Below are positions 56,113 through 64,000 of a DNA stretch of 64,000 nt, one piece after another (within the stretch, counting starts at the first letter, position 1; the number at the start of each line of letters is the position of its first letter). Source of the DNA: Desulfuromusa kysingii (GTDB lineage Bacteria > Desulfobacterota > Desulfuromonadia > Desulfuromonadales > Geopsychrobacteraceae); assembly GCF_900107645.1 (NCBI RefSeq), contig NZ_FNQN01000011.1, positions 1 through 64,000 on the forward strand. The letters are read 5' to 3'. The position numbers and the translations under genes were made by a program. Under the pieces are notes generated by a model that searched no databases, was not told the origin of the DNA, and was given only the letters and a program-made list of their open reading frames with translations.

Positions 56113-59100
56113 GCTGGATTAAAGACATCATCAACCCCAAAGCCAGAGCATGGGAAGAATTTTACCGTAACCGTAATCAAAGTGACAAGGTGGTCAGAAG
56201 TACTCATGGGGTCAACTGTACAGGAAGTTGTTCATGGAATGTCCATGTTAAGGATGGCATCGTCGGTTGGGAATTACAGGCAACAGATTACCCTGCTCTC
56301 GAAGACGGGATTCCACCTTATGAGCCCCGTGGCTGCCCTCGTGGCATCTCCTTTTCCTGGTATCTCTATAGCCCCCTGAGAGTCAAATATCCTTATGTGC
56401 GTGGAGTATTGGTAGATCTCTGGCGTAAAGCCAAAGAAGAACACGAAGACTCCGTTGCCGCTTGGGCATCGATCGTCGAAGATCCGGTGAAACGTAAAAG
56501 CTATCAAATAGCCCGTGGTAAGGGCGGATTCCGACGGGCCAGTTGGGCTGAGGCGGAAGAGATTGTTGCCGCATCAACTATTTATACGATCAAGAAGCAC
56601 GGAGCGGATCGCTTGGTCGGATTCTCACCGATTCCAGCGATGTCGATGCTCAGCTTTGCCGCCGGCACCCGATTTCTACAGCTACTGGGGGGAGTCAACC
56701 TGAGTTTTTACGACTGGTATTGTGATCTGCCAAACGCCTCTCCTGAAGTCTGGGGCGAACAGACGGATGTCTCGGAAAGTGCCGATTGGTATAATAGTAA
56801 ATATATTGCCGTGATGGGTTCGAATGTCAATATGACCCGAACACCAGATGCCCACTTTCTGGTCGAAGCCCGACACAATGGCTCCAAAGTCACGGTCCTT
56901 TCACCTGATTTCAACATGACATCAAAACACGCTGACTGGTGGATACCTGTTCACACGGGACAGGACGGAGCGTTCTGGATGGCGGTCAACCATGTCATTC
57001 TCAGCGAATTTCACCATAAAGCTGAAACAGCTTATTTCATTGATTATCTTAAACGTTATACAGATACCCCCTTTTTGATCCACCTCACCGAGAAAGACGG
57101 CATCTACCGTGCTGGACGTATGGCGACTGCAGCCAACATAGAACAGTACGCTGCAGTGGAGAATGCAGGATTCAAATATCTTGTGTGGGATGAAGACCTT
57201 GACCAACCCAAAATGCCTCTGGGGACCCTCGGTTTCCGTTGGCAAAAGAAAAAAGGGGAATGGAACTTACAAATGAAGGATGGGCTCGACGGCAGTGACA
57301 TTGCCCCGAAACTCTCCTTACTGAATGACTCTGCTGACGTTCTATTGGTCAGCTTTGATGATTTCTCCAGCGAAACCAGCTCCGTTCGCGGAGTTCCAAT
57401 TCAATACCTCGAAACAATTGACGGTCCGGTTCCTGTCACCACAGTTTTCGATTTGCTGATGGCCCAGTTCGGTGTCGATCGTGGGTTAGGCGGAGATTAT
57501 CCTGAAAATTACGACGATGATCGCCAAACATACACCCCAGCCTGGCAGGAAAAATTCACCGGAATTGACCGTGAGAATGTCATCCAATTTGCTAGAGAAT
57601 GGGCTGCAACAGCTGAAAAAACCGAAGGAAAATGTTCAATTATTATCGGTACCGGAATCAACCACTGGTACCACGCCAACCTGCTTTATCGGGCCGGCAT
57701 CTCTGCATTGATGTTGTGCGGTTGTGTCGGTAAGAACGGCGGTGGTCTTAATCACTATGTGGGTCAGGAAAAACTAGCTCCAATTGCCCCCTGGTCGACC
57801 ATTATGGGTGCCCTTGACTGGTCAAAACCACCACGTTTTCAAAATGCTCCCTCTTACCATTATGTCCACAGTGACCAGTGGCGTTATGAACGTACAGCAG
57901 ATGAGATGCGTGTCAACCCTGTCGCTAAAAGCAATAAAATTACCGAAGGACACACTATTGACCAGCAAATCCGTGCTGTGCGCAACGGTTGGCTCCCCTT
58001 CTATCCCCAATTTGACCGTAACCCGTGCGAGGTCATCAAACAAGCGGAAGCGGATGGCGCCAAAAATGATCAGGACATCATCGATTGGACCGTCAAGCAA
58101 CTCACTGACAAAAAGATGAAGTTCTCTGTTGAAGACCCTGATGCCCCGGAAAACTGGCCAAGGATCTGGTTCATCTGGCGTGGTAACGCGTTGATGTCAA
58201 GCGCTAAAGGACATGAGTATTTCCTCAAACATTACCTTGGAACCCATACCAATAGCGTCGCTCCAGAAACGGCTGAAGACTCTGTGAAGGACGTGGTCTG
58301 GCACAAGCAAGCTCCAGAAGGAAAACTCGACCTTGTCGTTGATATCAACTTCAGGATGGACACCTCAGCAGTCTATTCAGATATCGTCTTACCCACTGCA
58401 ACCTGGTACGAAAAGGATGATTTGAACACCACAGACATGCACTCCTTTATCCATCCGTTCCAAGAAGTCGTCCCTCCTTGTTGGGAGTCAAAGAGTGATT
58501 GGGATATTTTTAAAGGATTGGCAAAAAAAGTCAGTCAGTTGTCTGAGACCCATCTCCCGGCTCCGGTCCGTGAAATTGTTTCAACCCCCCTTGCCCACGA
58601 TACTCCGGCAGAGATGTCCCAGCCAGAGATCAAAGAGTGGATCAAGGGTGAATGTGCGGCAATTCCAGGCAAAACCATGCCGGGACTGACAGTTGTCGAA
58701 CGTGATTATGTCAATTTATATAAACGTTACATCTCCTTGGGACCGGGAGCGCGCAAGAACGGCATCGGCGCACATGGTCTTTCATGGCAGATTGAGGACT
58801 TTTACGATGAATTGATTAAAACCAACCCGAGCGTTGCCTGGAACGGGCAGTGCTATCCCTCGCTCGAAAACGCCAAAGATGCTGCCAACGTCATTCTCCA
58901 GCTAGCTCCTGAGACCAACGGTGAACTCGCCTTCAGGGCATTTCAGGCTAAGGAAGAAAAAGTTGGCATGCCGCTGGTCGATCTAGCAGCAGATACCCGT
59001 GCGATTGGCACCACTTTCAGCGATCTCGATCGCCAGCCTAGACGGCTTCTGACCAGCCCTTGTTGGAGTGGTTTGACAAATAACGGTCGTGCTTATGCTG

Positions 59101-59732
59101 CCTATTGTCTCAATGTTGAACGCCTGGTTCCCTGGCACACTTTGACGGGAAGACAACATTTTTATCTTGACCATGAGGGTTATATTGCCTACGGCGAGAA
59201 TCTGCCAACTTACAAGCCGAAACCCGATCCGAGTTCGTTACAGGATCTGGTCGTCACCCATTCCGACGAGCAAAGCATCATGCTTAACTACCTGACTCCG
59301 CACGGAAAATGGGGAATTCACTCCACCTATGGTGATAACCACAGGATGTTGACACTGTCACGTGGCTGCCATCCATTCTGGATCAACGACAAGGACGCAG
59401 TAAAAATCGGTGTCATCGATAATGACTGGGTCGAAGTGTACAACGACCACGGCGTTGTCGTCACCAGGGCCGTCGTCAGCGCCCGCCTGCCACAAGGGAT
59501 ATGTTTCCTTTATCACGCACCGGAACGGACCATCGGCGTTCCCAAATCACCATTACGCGGTAACAAACGTGCCGGCAGTCATAACAGCCTCAACCGGATT
59601 CGGCTCAAACCAAATCTGATGCTCGGTGGCTACGGGCAGTTTACCTACGGGTGGAACTATTGGGGGCCACCTGGGGCCAATCGCGATACTTTTATTTTGG
59701 TGCGTAAACTCAAAGATGAACCGAGCTGGTAA
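56109..59732 (+). CDS. narG: Respiratory nitrate reductase alpha subunit
   Basis: Molybdopterin (bis-MGD) subunit that reduces nitrate to nitrite on the cytoplasmic side of the membrane. The 1207-residue product (E. coli 1247) has the N-terminal [4Fe-4S] motif [15 protein letters not shown] with the His ligand, [20 protein letters not shown], and the molybdenum-ligand Asp in [14 protein letters not shown] (about residue 205) followed by [15 protein letters not shown]. The C-terminal MopB-like domain ([22 protein letters not shown]) is present. There is no Tat leader, as is normal for cytoplasmic NarG. It is translationally coupled to the cytochrome gene; narH follows after 31 bp. Confidence 0.97.
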   Translation: MSWIKDIINPKARAWEEFYRNRNQSDKVVRSTHGVNCTGSCSWNVHVKDGIVGWELQATDYPALEDGIPPYEPRGCPRGISFSWYLYSPLRVKYPYVRGVLVDLWRKAKEEHEDSVAAWASIVEDPVKRKSYQIARGKGGFRRASWAEAEEIVAASTIYTIKKHGADRLVGFSPIPAMSMLSFAAGTRFLQLLGGVNLSFYDWYCDLPNASPEVWGEQTDVSESADWYNSKYIAVMGSNVNMTRTPDAHFLVEARHNGSKVTVLSPDFNMTSKHADWWIPVHTGQDGAFWMAVNHVILSEFHHKAETAYFIDYLKRYTDTPFLIHLTEKDGIYRAGRMATAANIEQYAAVENAGFKYLVWDEDLDQPKMPLGTLGFRWQKKKGEWNLQMKDGLDGSDIAPKLSLLNDSADVLLVSFDDFSSETSSVRGVPIQYLETIDGPVPVTTVFDLLMAQFGVDRGLGGDYPENYDDDRQTYTPAWQEKFTGIDRENVIQFAREWAATAEKTEGKCSIIIGTGINHWYHANLLYRAGISALMLCGCVGKNGGGLNHYVGQEKLAPIAPWSTIMGALDWSKPPRFQNAPSYHYVHSDQWRYERTADEMRVNPVAKSNKITEGHTIDQQIRAVRNGWLPFYPQFDRNPCEVIKQAEADGAKNDQDIIDWTVKQLTDKKMKFSVEDPDAPENWPRIWFIWRGNALMSSAKGHEYFLKHYLGTHTNSVAPETAEDSVKDVVWHKQAPEGKLDLVVDINFRMDTSAVYSDIVLPTATWYEKDDLNTTDMHSFIHPFQEVVPPCWESKSDWDIFKGLAKKVSQLSETHLPAPVREIVSTPLAHDTPAEMSQPEIKEWIKGECAAIPGKTMPGLTVVERDYVNLYKRYISLGPGARKNGIGAHGLSWQIEDFYDELIKTNPSVAWNGQCYPSLENAKDAANVILQLAPETNGELAFRAFQAKEEKVGMPLVDLAADTRAIGTTFSDLDRQPRRLLTSPCWSGLTNNGRAYAAYCLNVERLVPWHTLTGRQHFYLDHEGYIAYGENLPTYKPKPDPSSLQDLVVTHSDEQSIMLNYLTPHGKWGIHSTYGDNHRMLTLSRGCHPFWINDKDAVKIGVIDNDWVEVYNDHGVVVTRAVVSARLPQGICFLYHAPERTIGVPKSPLRGNKRAGSHNSLNRIRLKPNLMLGGYGQFTYGWNYWGPPGANRDTFILVRKLKDEPSW

Positions 59733-59763
59733 ACCCGGTACAGGATTTAAGGAGCTATGAACT

Positions 59764-61251
59764 ATGAATATACGTGCACAGGTGTCGTCGGTATTCCACC
59801 TCGATAAATGTATCGGTTGTCATACTTGCAGCATCGCCTGCAAAAACCTCTGGACTGACCGTAAAGGGGTCGAATACATGTGGTGGAATAATGTTGAAAC
59901 CAAACCGGGAACCGGTTATCCGACCCAATGGGAAGATCAGCAGCACCATCAAGGAGGCTGGCAAAAAAAAGGCAATGATCTACAGTTAAGAATGGGCAGT
60001 AAAGGAGCATCATTAGGGAGGATATTTCATAATCCAGACCTGCCGACGATGGACGATTACTACGAACCTTTCACCTTTAAGTATCAGGATCTGACCAATG
60101 CTCCCGCCGGTGATGACCAACCGACCGCCCGACCGGTATCCATGGTCAGTGGCAAGCCGATAAAGATTGAATCTGGTCCCAACTGGGACGATGATCTGTC
60201 GGGATCAAACATCTATGCCGCCAATGATCCAGGTGTCCTCCAGTTGAGTGAGAAAGAACAGCAACAGATGTTCGCCATCGAAAAGATGGTGATGTTTTAC
60301 CTGCCGCGCATCTGTAACCACTGTCTGAATGCTGCCTGCGTGGCCGCATGCCCTTCCGGGGCGATCTACAAGCGTGGTGAAGACGGCATCGTGCTGATTA
60401 ATCAGGATAAATGCCGTGGCTGGCGGATGTGCGTATCGGCATGCCCTTATAAGAAGACCTATTACGGCTGGACCAGTGGTAAATCAGAAAAATGCATTCA
60501 TTGCTATCCACGTCTGGAAGTTGGAGAAGCCCCAGCCTGTTTTCATTCATGCGTCGGTCGCATTCGTTACCTTGGTGTTCTCCTTTATGATGCCGACCGT
60601 ATTGAGGACGTTGCTAAACTTGAAGATACAGAACTCGCAGCAGCTCAACGTGACATGATCCTTGACCCATTCGATCCACGGGTACAGGAAGAAGCTCTAA
60701 AGTGTGGAATTGCCGCTGAAGTTCTGGAAGCAGCACAGAAATCCCCAACCTACAAATTTGTCAAAGAATGGGGCATTGCGTTACCTCTACATCCAGAATA
60801 TCGGACTCTGCCGATGCTGTTTTATGTTCCGCCATTGCTACCAGTTATATCAAAAGAGACCTTAAACGTTCAAAAATTGGCAGATGATTTTTTTACCAGC
60901 TTGGAAAAAGCCCGCTTGCCCCTGAAATATCTTGCTGGTCTCTTCAGTGGCGGCAATGAAGAAGAAATCAAGGCCGTGTATCGTAAGCTGATCGCTGTAC
61001 GCATCCAACGTCGCAATACCACCGTTGGAGATATGTCAGCAGAAGAGGCACAAAAGGCTCGCGACATTGCCGGGGTCGACAGTGACATGATCGAGGCTAT
61101 TTTCCGGATGACAACAATAACCAGCATCAAAGAACGAATCGTGATTCCCCCCATGTTACGCGAGCAGGCAATTGAAGCCGGGATGGATACTGAAACCTAT
61201 AAACAAGAAATGGGATTTGGCAAGAGACAACCACCCAAGAGACGCTGGTAA
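59764..61251 (+). CDS. narH: Respiratory nitrate reductase beta subunit
   Basis: Iron-sulfur subunit carrying electrons from NarI to NarG. The 495-residue product has four Cys groups: DKCIGCHTCSIACKNLW, ICNHCLNAACVAACPSGAIY, DKCRGWRMCVSACPYK and KCIHCYPRLEVGEAPACFHSC. The third has Trp in place of one Cys, the normal mark of the [3Fe-4S] cluster. The C-terminal NarH-specific region (about 330-480) is complete. ATG 59764 follows AAGGAG by about 10 nt. narJ starts 2 bp after the stop. Confidence 0.97.
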   Translation: MNIRAQVSSVFHLDKCIGCHTCSIACKNLWTDRKGVEYMWWNNVETKPGTGYPTQWEDQQHHQGGWQKKGNDLQLRMGSKGASLGRIFHNPDLPTMDDYYEPFTFKYQDLTNAPAGDDQPTARPVSMVSGKPIKIESGPNWDDDLSGSNIYAANDPGVLQLSEKEQQQMFAIEKMVMFYLPRICNHCLNAACVAACPSGAIYKRGEDGIVLINQDKCRGWRMCVSACPYKKTYYGWTSGKSEKCIHCYPRLEVGEAPACFHSCVGRIRYLGVLLYDADRIEDVAKLEDTELAAAQRDMILDPFDPRVQEEALKCGIAAEVLEAAQKSPTYKFVKEWGIALPLHPEYRTLPMLFYVPPLLPVISKETLNVQKLADDFFTSLEKARLPLKYLAGLFSGGNEEEIKAVYRKLIAVRIQRRNTTVGDMSAEEAQKARDIAGVDSDMIEAIFRMTTITSIKERIVIPPMLREQAIEAGMDTETYKQEMGFGKRQPPKRRW

Positions 61252-61253
61252 TT

Positions 61254-61799
61254 ATGATGAATGAACCCATCAATAAAAACTTATGTCATCAATTCTCTGT
61301 GCTCCTGAGTTACCCCGTTTCAGGTTTACAAAATACGGCTATTATGTGCAGAGATTCGCTTGCAAGAATATCTCCTGATGCCGCCTGTCAGCTGCATGAA
61401 TTCATCGATTTCGTGGATACTGCCGATCGGGCCCAGATCGAGGAAATATACACCTCAACCTTCGACCTCCAACCTGTTTGCCATCCCTATGTTGGCTACC
61501 AACTCTGCGGAGAGAATCAGAAACGTGCCATGTTTCTGATGAAGATGCAGCAGATCTATCGTCATTATGATTACACTCCGGGAAACGAATTACCTGATCA
61601 TTTATGTGAAATTCTTCGCTTTATCAGCAGAACAAACGCCCCGGACTGTTGTCAGGAACTGATTGACGATGGAGTATTACCGGCACTGGAAAAGATCATT
61701 CAAGCGATTGAAAATGATGATCATCCCTATAAAAGACTTCTCATGACCCTGCAATGCTTTCTCAGTGAAAGCCGTACGGAAAATGGAGCATTATTATGA
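61254..61799 (+). CDS. narJ: Nitrate reductase assembly chaperone NarJ
   Basis: A 181-residue cytoplasmic TorD-family chaperone needed to insert molybdenum cofactor into NarG. Typical features are an all-helical composition, FSVLLSYPV near the N-terminus and YTSTFDLQPVCHPYVGYQLCGE with the central conserved segment. It starts 2 bp past narH (ATG 61254, with a second ATG at 61257) and overlaps narI by 4 bp (ATGA). Confidence 0.93.
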   Translation: MMNEPINKNLCHQFSVLLSYPVSGLQNTAIMCRDSLARISPDAACQLHEFIDFVDTADRAQIEEIYTSTFDLQPVCHPYVGYQLCGENQKRAMFLMKMQQIYRHYDYTPGNELPDHLCEILRFISRTNAPDCCQELIDDGVLPALEKIIQAIENDDHPYKRLLMTLQCFLSESRTENGALL

Positions 61800-62476
61800 T
61801 GGATCTGATTTTATTCGGCGTGTTCCCCTATGTAGCCATGACCCTCGCGATTGCTGTCGGTTTTTATCGCTACTGTTTTGATCGTTACTCTTATTCATCA
61901 CAATCTTCCCAGTTTCTTGAAAGTCGCACCCTTTTCTGGGGATCGGTTCCTTGGCACTACGCTATTCTCCTGATCCTGTCGGCCCACCTTTTGGCGTTTC
62001 TTTTTCCGTCTCTTTGGGGGTCTCTGCTCGGGGCCCCAGGCCGACTGTATTTATTGGAGATAACAGGTATCGCTCTCGGGGTGGTCACGACGATCGCGAT
62101 GCTGGTTTTGCTGCTCCGCCGCGCTAGTAATGCCCGGGTCAACGTAGTCACCACGACCATCGACTGGGTCCTTTTAATTTCTTTATTACTTCAGGTGATC
62201 ACTGGCGTTTATATCGCTATCACCATGCGTTGGGGGGGCTTCTGGTACGTCCATACGGTCACACCTTGGCTCTGGTCACTAGTCTCCTTCAGCCCGAAAA
62301 TTGATTTTCTGGTGAACATGCCATTTGTCGTCAAGCTGCATGCCGTCAATGCCTTTTTTCTCGTGGCATTGTTCCCTTTTTCCCGCTTGGTTCACGTTGT
62401 CAGCATCCCTCTTGCCTATGTCACCCGCCCCTATCAGCTGGTGATCTGGTATCGGCAACGCAATAACCAGCTTTGA
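61796..62476 (+). CDS. narI: Nitrate reductase gamma subunit (cytochrome b)
   Basis: Membrane diheme b subunit that oxidises quinol and passes electrons to NarH. The 226-residue product has five hydrophobic helices. Heme-ligand histidines appear in WHYAILLILSAHLLAF (about residues 54-64) and in KLHAVNAFFLVALFPFSRLVHVV (about 182-200), corresponding to the four axial His of E. coli NarI. Length is standard. It overlaps narJ by 4 bp. Confidence 0.95.
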   Translation: MMDLILFGVFPYVAMTLAIAVGFYRYCFDRYSYSSQSSQFLESRTLFWGSVPWHYAILLILSAHLLAFLFPSLWGSLLGAPGRLYLLEITGIALGVVTTIAMLVLLLRRASNARVNVVTTTIDWVLLISLLLQVITGVYIAITMRWGGFWYVHTVTPWLWSLVSFSPKIDFLVNMPFVVKLHAVNAFFLVALFPFSRLVHVVSIPLAYVTRPYQLVIWYRQRNNQL

Positions 62477-62535
62477 TATAAATTTATTTGCCGTGTTCTA
62501 GCAACAAACTGAATTATGACCTGAAGGGTGTGACC

Positions 62536-64000
62536 ATGCAAGACGTTGCCACAGGTAAATCTCACAAAATGCTCTTCCTTAACACCCTGGCATTCACGAT
62601 CTGTTTCGCCGCGTGGATGTTCAATGGTGTTCTGGTAACCTTTCTAGTTGATAATCAGGTTTTCGATTGGGGACCGGTCCAGATTGGTTGGCTGATGGGG
62701 ATTCCAGTCCTGACCGGATCAATTTTCAGATTGCCAGCTGGGATGCTGACCGATAAATTTGGCGGTAAACCGATCTACGGCACCCTGTTACTCGTCTGTG
62801 CAATACCGATGTATTTACTCTCCAAGGCAGATAGTCTCACAACATTCGCCCTTTGCAGCTTCGGTTTCGGTCTGGCCGGAGTCAGTTTTTCTATCGGTAT
62901 TGCGTTTACATCAGTCTGGTATCCACAGAAGCGACAGGGAACTGTTCTCGGAATCTTTGGAGCCGGCAATGCCGGTGCAGCACTGACAACACTGTTTGCC
63001 CCAACTTTGCTAAATCGTCTGACAGATAATGGCGCCCATATCGAGGGGTGGCGGCAGCTACCGGTTTATTACGCAATGATGCTGGCATCGATGGGAATTC
63101 TGTTCTTCATCTTTGCTGAGAACAAGAAACCTGAATCGTCAACCAAAAACCTTATCCAAATGCTTAAACCATTATCAAATATCCGCGTTTGGCGTTTTGG
63201 ACTTTATTATTTTCTCGTTTTTGGCTGCTTTGTTGCCTTTTCGCAGTGGCTGGTTTCTTATTTTGTCAATGTCTACTATCTGTCTTTAGTTACCGCCGGA
63301 ATTTTTGCTGCAGCCTTCAGTCTTCCGTCCGGAGTGATCCGGGCACTGGGGGGCTGGTTATCGGACAAGTTTGGGGGACGCACGGTGATGTACTGGGTTT
63401 TGAGCGCTTCGGTGCTGCTCAGTTTTATGGTCATTATTCCCAAAATGGACATCTACTCTCCTGGCCGGGGAGTGATGGCGCAGCGAGCCGGGAGTGTGAC
63501 CGAGGTAACGTCCACAGTAATTGGCATCGGTGACAAGCGCTACAGTCTAAAAGCAAAACCCGATGAGCTTAACAACTTTGATGACAGAATGTTGATTCTG
63601 CCAAGCAAGCAGACTTGGCAGGAACCAGCGGTCGAAGTCGGTCAGCAGGTTAAGAAAAAGGAACTTTTGGCCAAGGGCGTCACACGCATATTTTTTCAGG
63701 CCAATGTTTGGATTTTCGCTGGAATTGTTGTACTGCTCGGCAGCATCTGGGGGATTGGCAGCGCGGCTGTCTATAAACTGATCCCTGATTACTTTCCTGA
63801 AGAAGTCGGAGTGGTGGGCGGTATGGTCGGTGTTCTCGGCGGGCTCGGTGGTTTTTTCTGCCCGATCGTATTCGGATATCTGCTTGAATGGACCGGGCTC
63901 TGGACCAGCTGCTGGATGTTCATGTTCGCCCTGTCACTTTTGTGTTTACTCTGGATGCATCTGGTTGCGACCCGAATGATGAAGAGTAAACACCCGAAAG
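62536..64000 (+). CDS. narK: NarK-type nitrate/nitrite transporter, 3' end cut by the window
   Basis: MFS permease importing nitrate or exchanging nitrate for nitrite. The frame is open from ATG 62536 (AAGGGTGTG RBS) to the right edge, 488 codons, stop not seen. NNP-family features: AAWMFNGVL in TM1, GWLMGIPVLTGSIFRLPAGMLTDKFGGK, the FGAGNAGAA segment, SGVIRALGGWLSDKFGG and GGMVGVLGGLGGFFCPIVFG. Unusual is an approximately 75-residue hydrophilic insert at about residues 307-382, between two helices. It includes KKELLAKGV, preceded by VEVGQQVKK, which looks like part of a lipoyl-type beta hairpin. The transporter closes the nar operon as far as visible. Confidence 0.93.
   Translation, partial: MQDVATGKSHKMLFLNTLAFTICFAAWMFNGVLVTFLVDNQVFDWGPVQIGWLMGIPVLTGSIFRLPAGMLTDKFGGKPIYGTLLLVCAIPMYLLSKADSLTTFALCSFGFGLAGVSFSIGIAFTSVWYPQKRQGTVLGIFGAGNAGAALTTLFAPTLLNRLTDNGAHIEGWRQLPVYYAMMLASMGILFFIFAENKKPESSTKNLIQMLKPLSNIRVWRFGLYYFLVFGCFVAFSQWLVSYFVNVYYLSLVTAGIFAAAFSLPSGVIRALGGWLSDKFGGRTVMYWVLSASVLLSFMVIIPKMDIYSPGRGVMAQRAGSVTEVTSTVIGIGDKRYSLKAKPDELNNFDDRMLILPSKQTWQEPAVEVGQQVKKKELLAKGVTRIFFQANVWIFAGIVVLLGSIWGIGSAAVYKLIPDYFPEEVGVVGGMVGVLGGLGGFFCPIVFGYLLEWTGLWTSCWMFMFALSLLCLLWMHLVATRMMKSKHPK

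Noticed and set aside
1-64000. CRISPR array, insertion sequence, prophage or integron
   Set aside because: No regularly spaced direct repeats, transposase, integrase or terminal inverted repeats were seen; the only tandem repeats are the coding ACP domains.

Overview
The window looks like a chromosomal segment of a Desulfuromonadales-type bacterium (Desulfuromonas / Desulfuromusa / Geopsychrobacter-like). This rests on moderate GC, a DUF4388 protein paired with a PilT ATPase, a sigma54 activator and CxxCH cytochrome beside a NarGHJI nitrate reductase, a bacterial arginine kinase of the kind known from Desulfotalea and Myxococcus, and a combined PUFA-synthase / olefin (Ole) pathway typical of cold marine anaerobes. 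The assignment is inference; no rRNA or other strict phylogenetic marker is present.

Layout: (1) 1-2.2 kb, the N-terminal part of a very large two-partner-secretion adhesin on the minus strand, running off the left edge. (2) 2.8-8.5 kb, a tamA-tamB pair (outer-membrane Omp85 protein plus DUF490 protein). (3) 8.5-11.7 kb, a small unknown protein, pyruvate kinase and type-2 glycerate kinase. (4) 12.1-15 kb, DUF4388 protein and PilT-like ATPase. (5) 15-18 kb, a full-length arginine kinase preceded by a tiny membrane protein, then tRNA-Gln and an aspartate-type aminotransferase. (6) 18-24 kb, an RND efflux operon (TolC-like, adaptor, permease), then a PilZ protein. (7) 24.3-29.7 kb, gltX, a Memo-family protein, a TauE permease, tRNA-Cys, a membrane-anchored sorbosone-type dehydrogenase and an exported DsrE protein. 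(8) 29.7-53.4 kb, a single-strand run: ispH, pfaD, pfaA, a pfaB/pfaC fusion, a lipoprotein, a dihydrolipoyl-dehydrogenase-like flavoprotein, oleA, oleB, oleC, oleD and a phosphopantetheinyl transferase. (9) 53.6-64 kb on the plus strand: a ferredoxin behind an FNR-type promoter, a PAS-sigma54 activator, a membrane-anchored c-type cytochrome, narGHJI and narK (cut by the right edge).

The standout is region 8. The Pfa megasynthase (KS-MAT-4xACP-KR-DH; KS-CLF-AT-DH-DH; ER) would build a polyunsaturated acyl chain on ACPs activated by the PPTase at the far end of the run. OleA would condense two such chains head to head, OleD reduce the beta-keto acid, OleC close the beta-lactone and OleB decarboxylate it to a long-chain polyene hydrocarbon. 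No glycerol-phosphate acyltransferase domain is present, which fits a hydrocarbon rather than a phospholipid PUFA end product. Pfa/Ole cooperation is known from Shewanella and Photobacterium, where the loci are separate. Here everything sits in one co-oriented run together with a flavoprotein and a lipoprotein of unknown role, which are the best candidates for undescribed pathway components.

Region 9 is a respiratory nitrate-reduction module. Its first gene is preceded by an exact TTGAT-N4-ATCAA site centred about 41 bp before the predicted transcription start, as in class II FNR promoters. Region 5 contains the other notable gene, a phosphagen kinase with all arginine-kinase catalytic residues.
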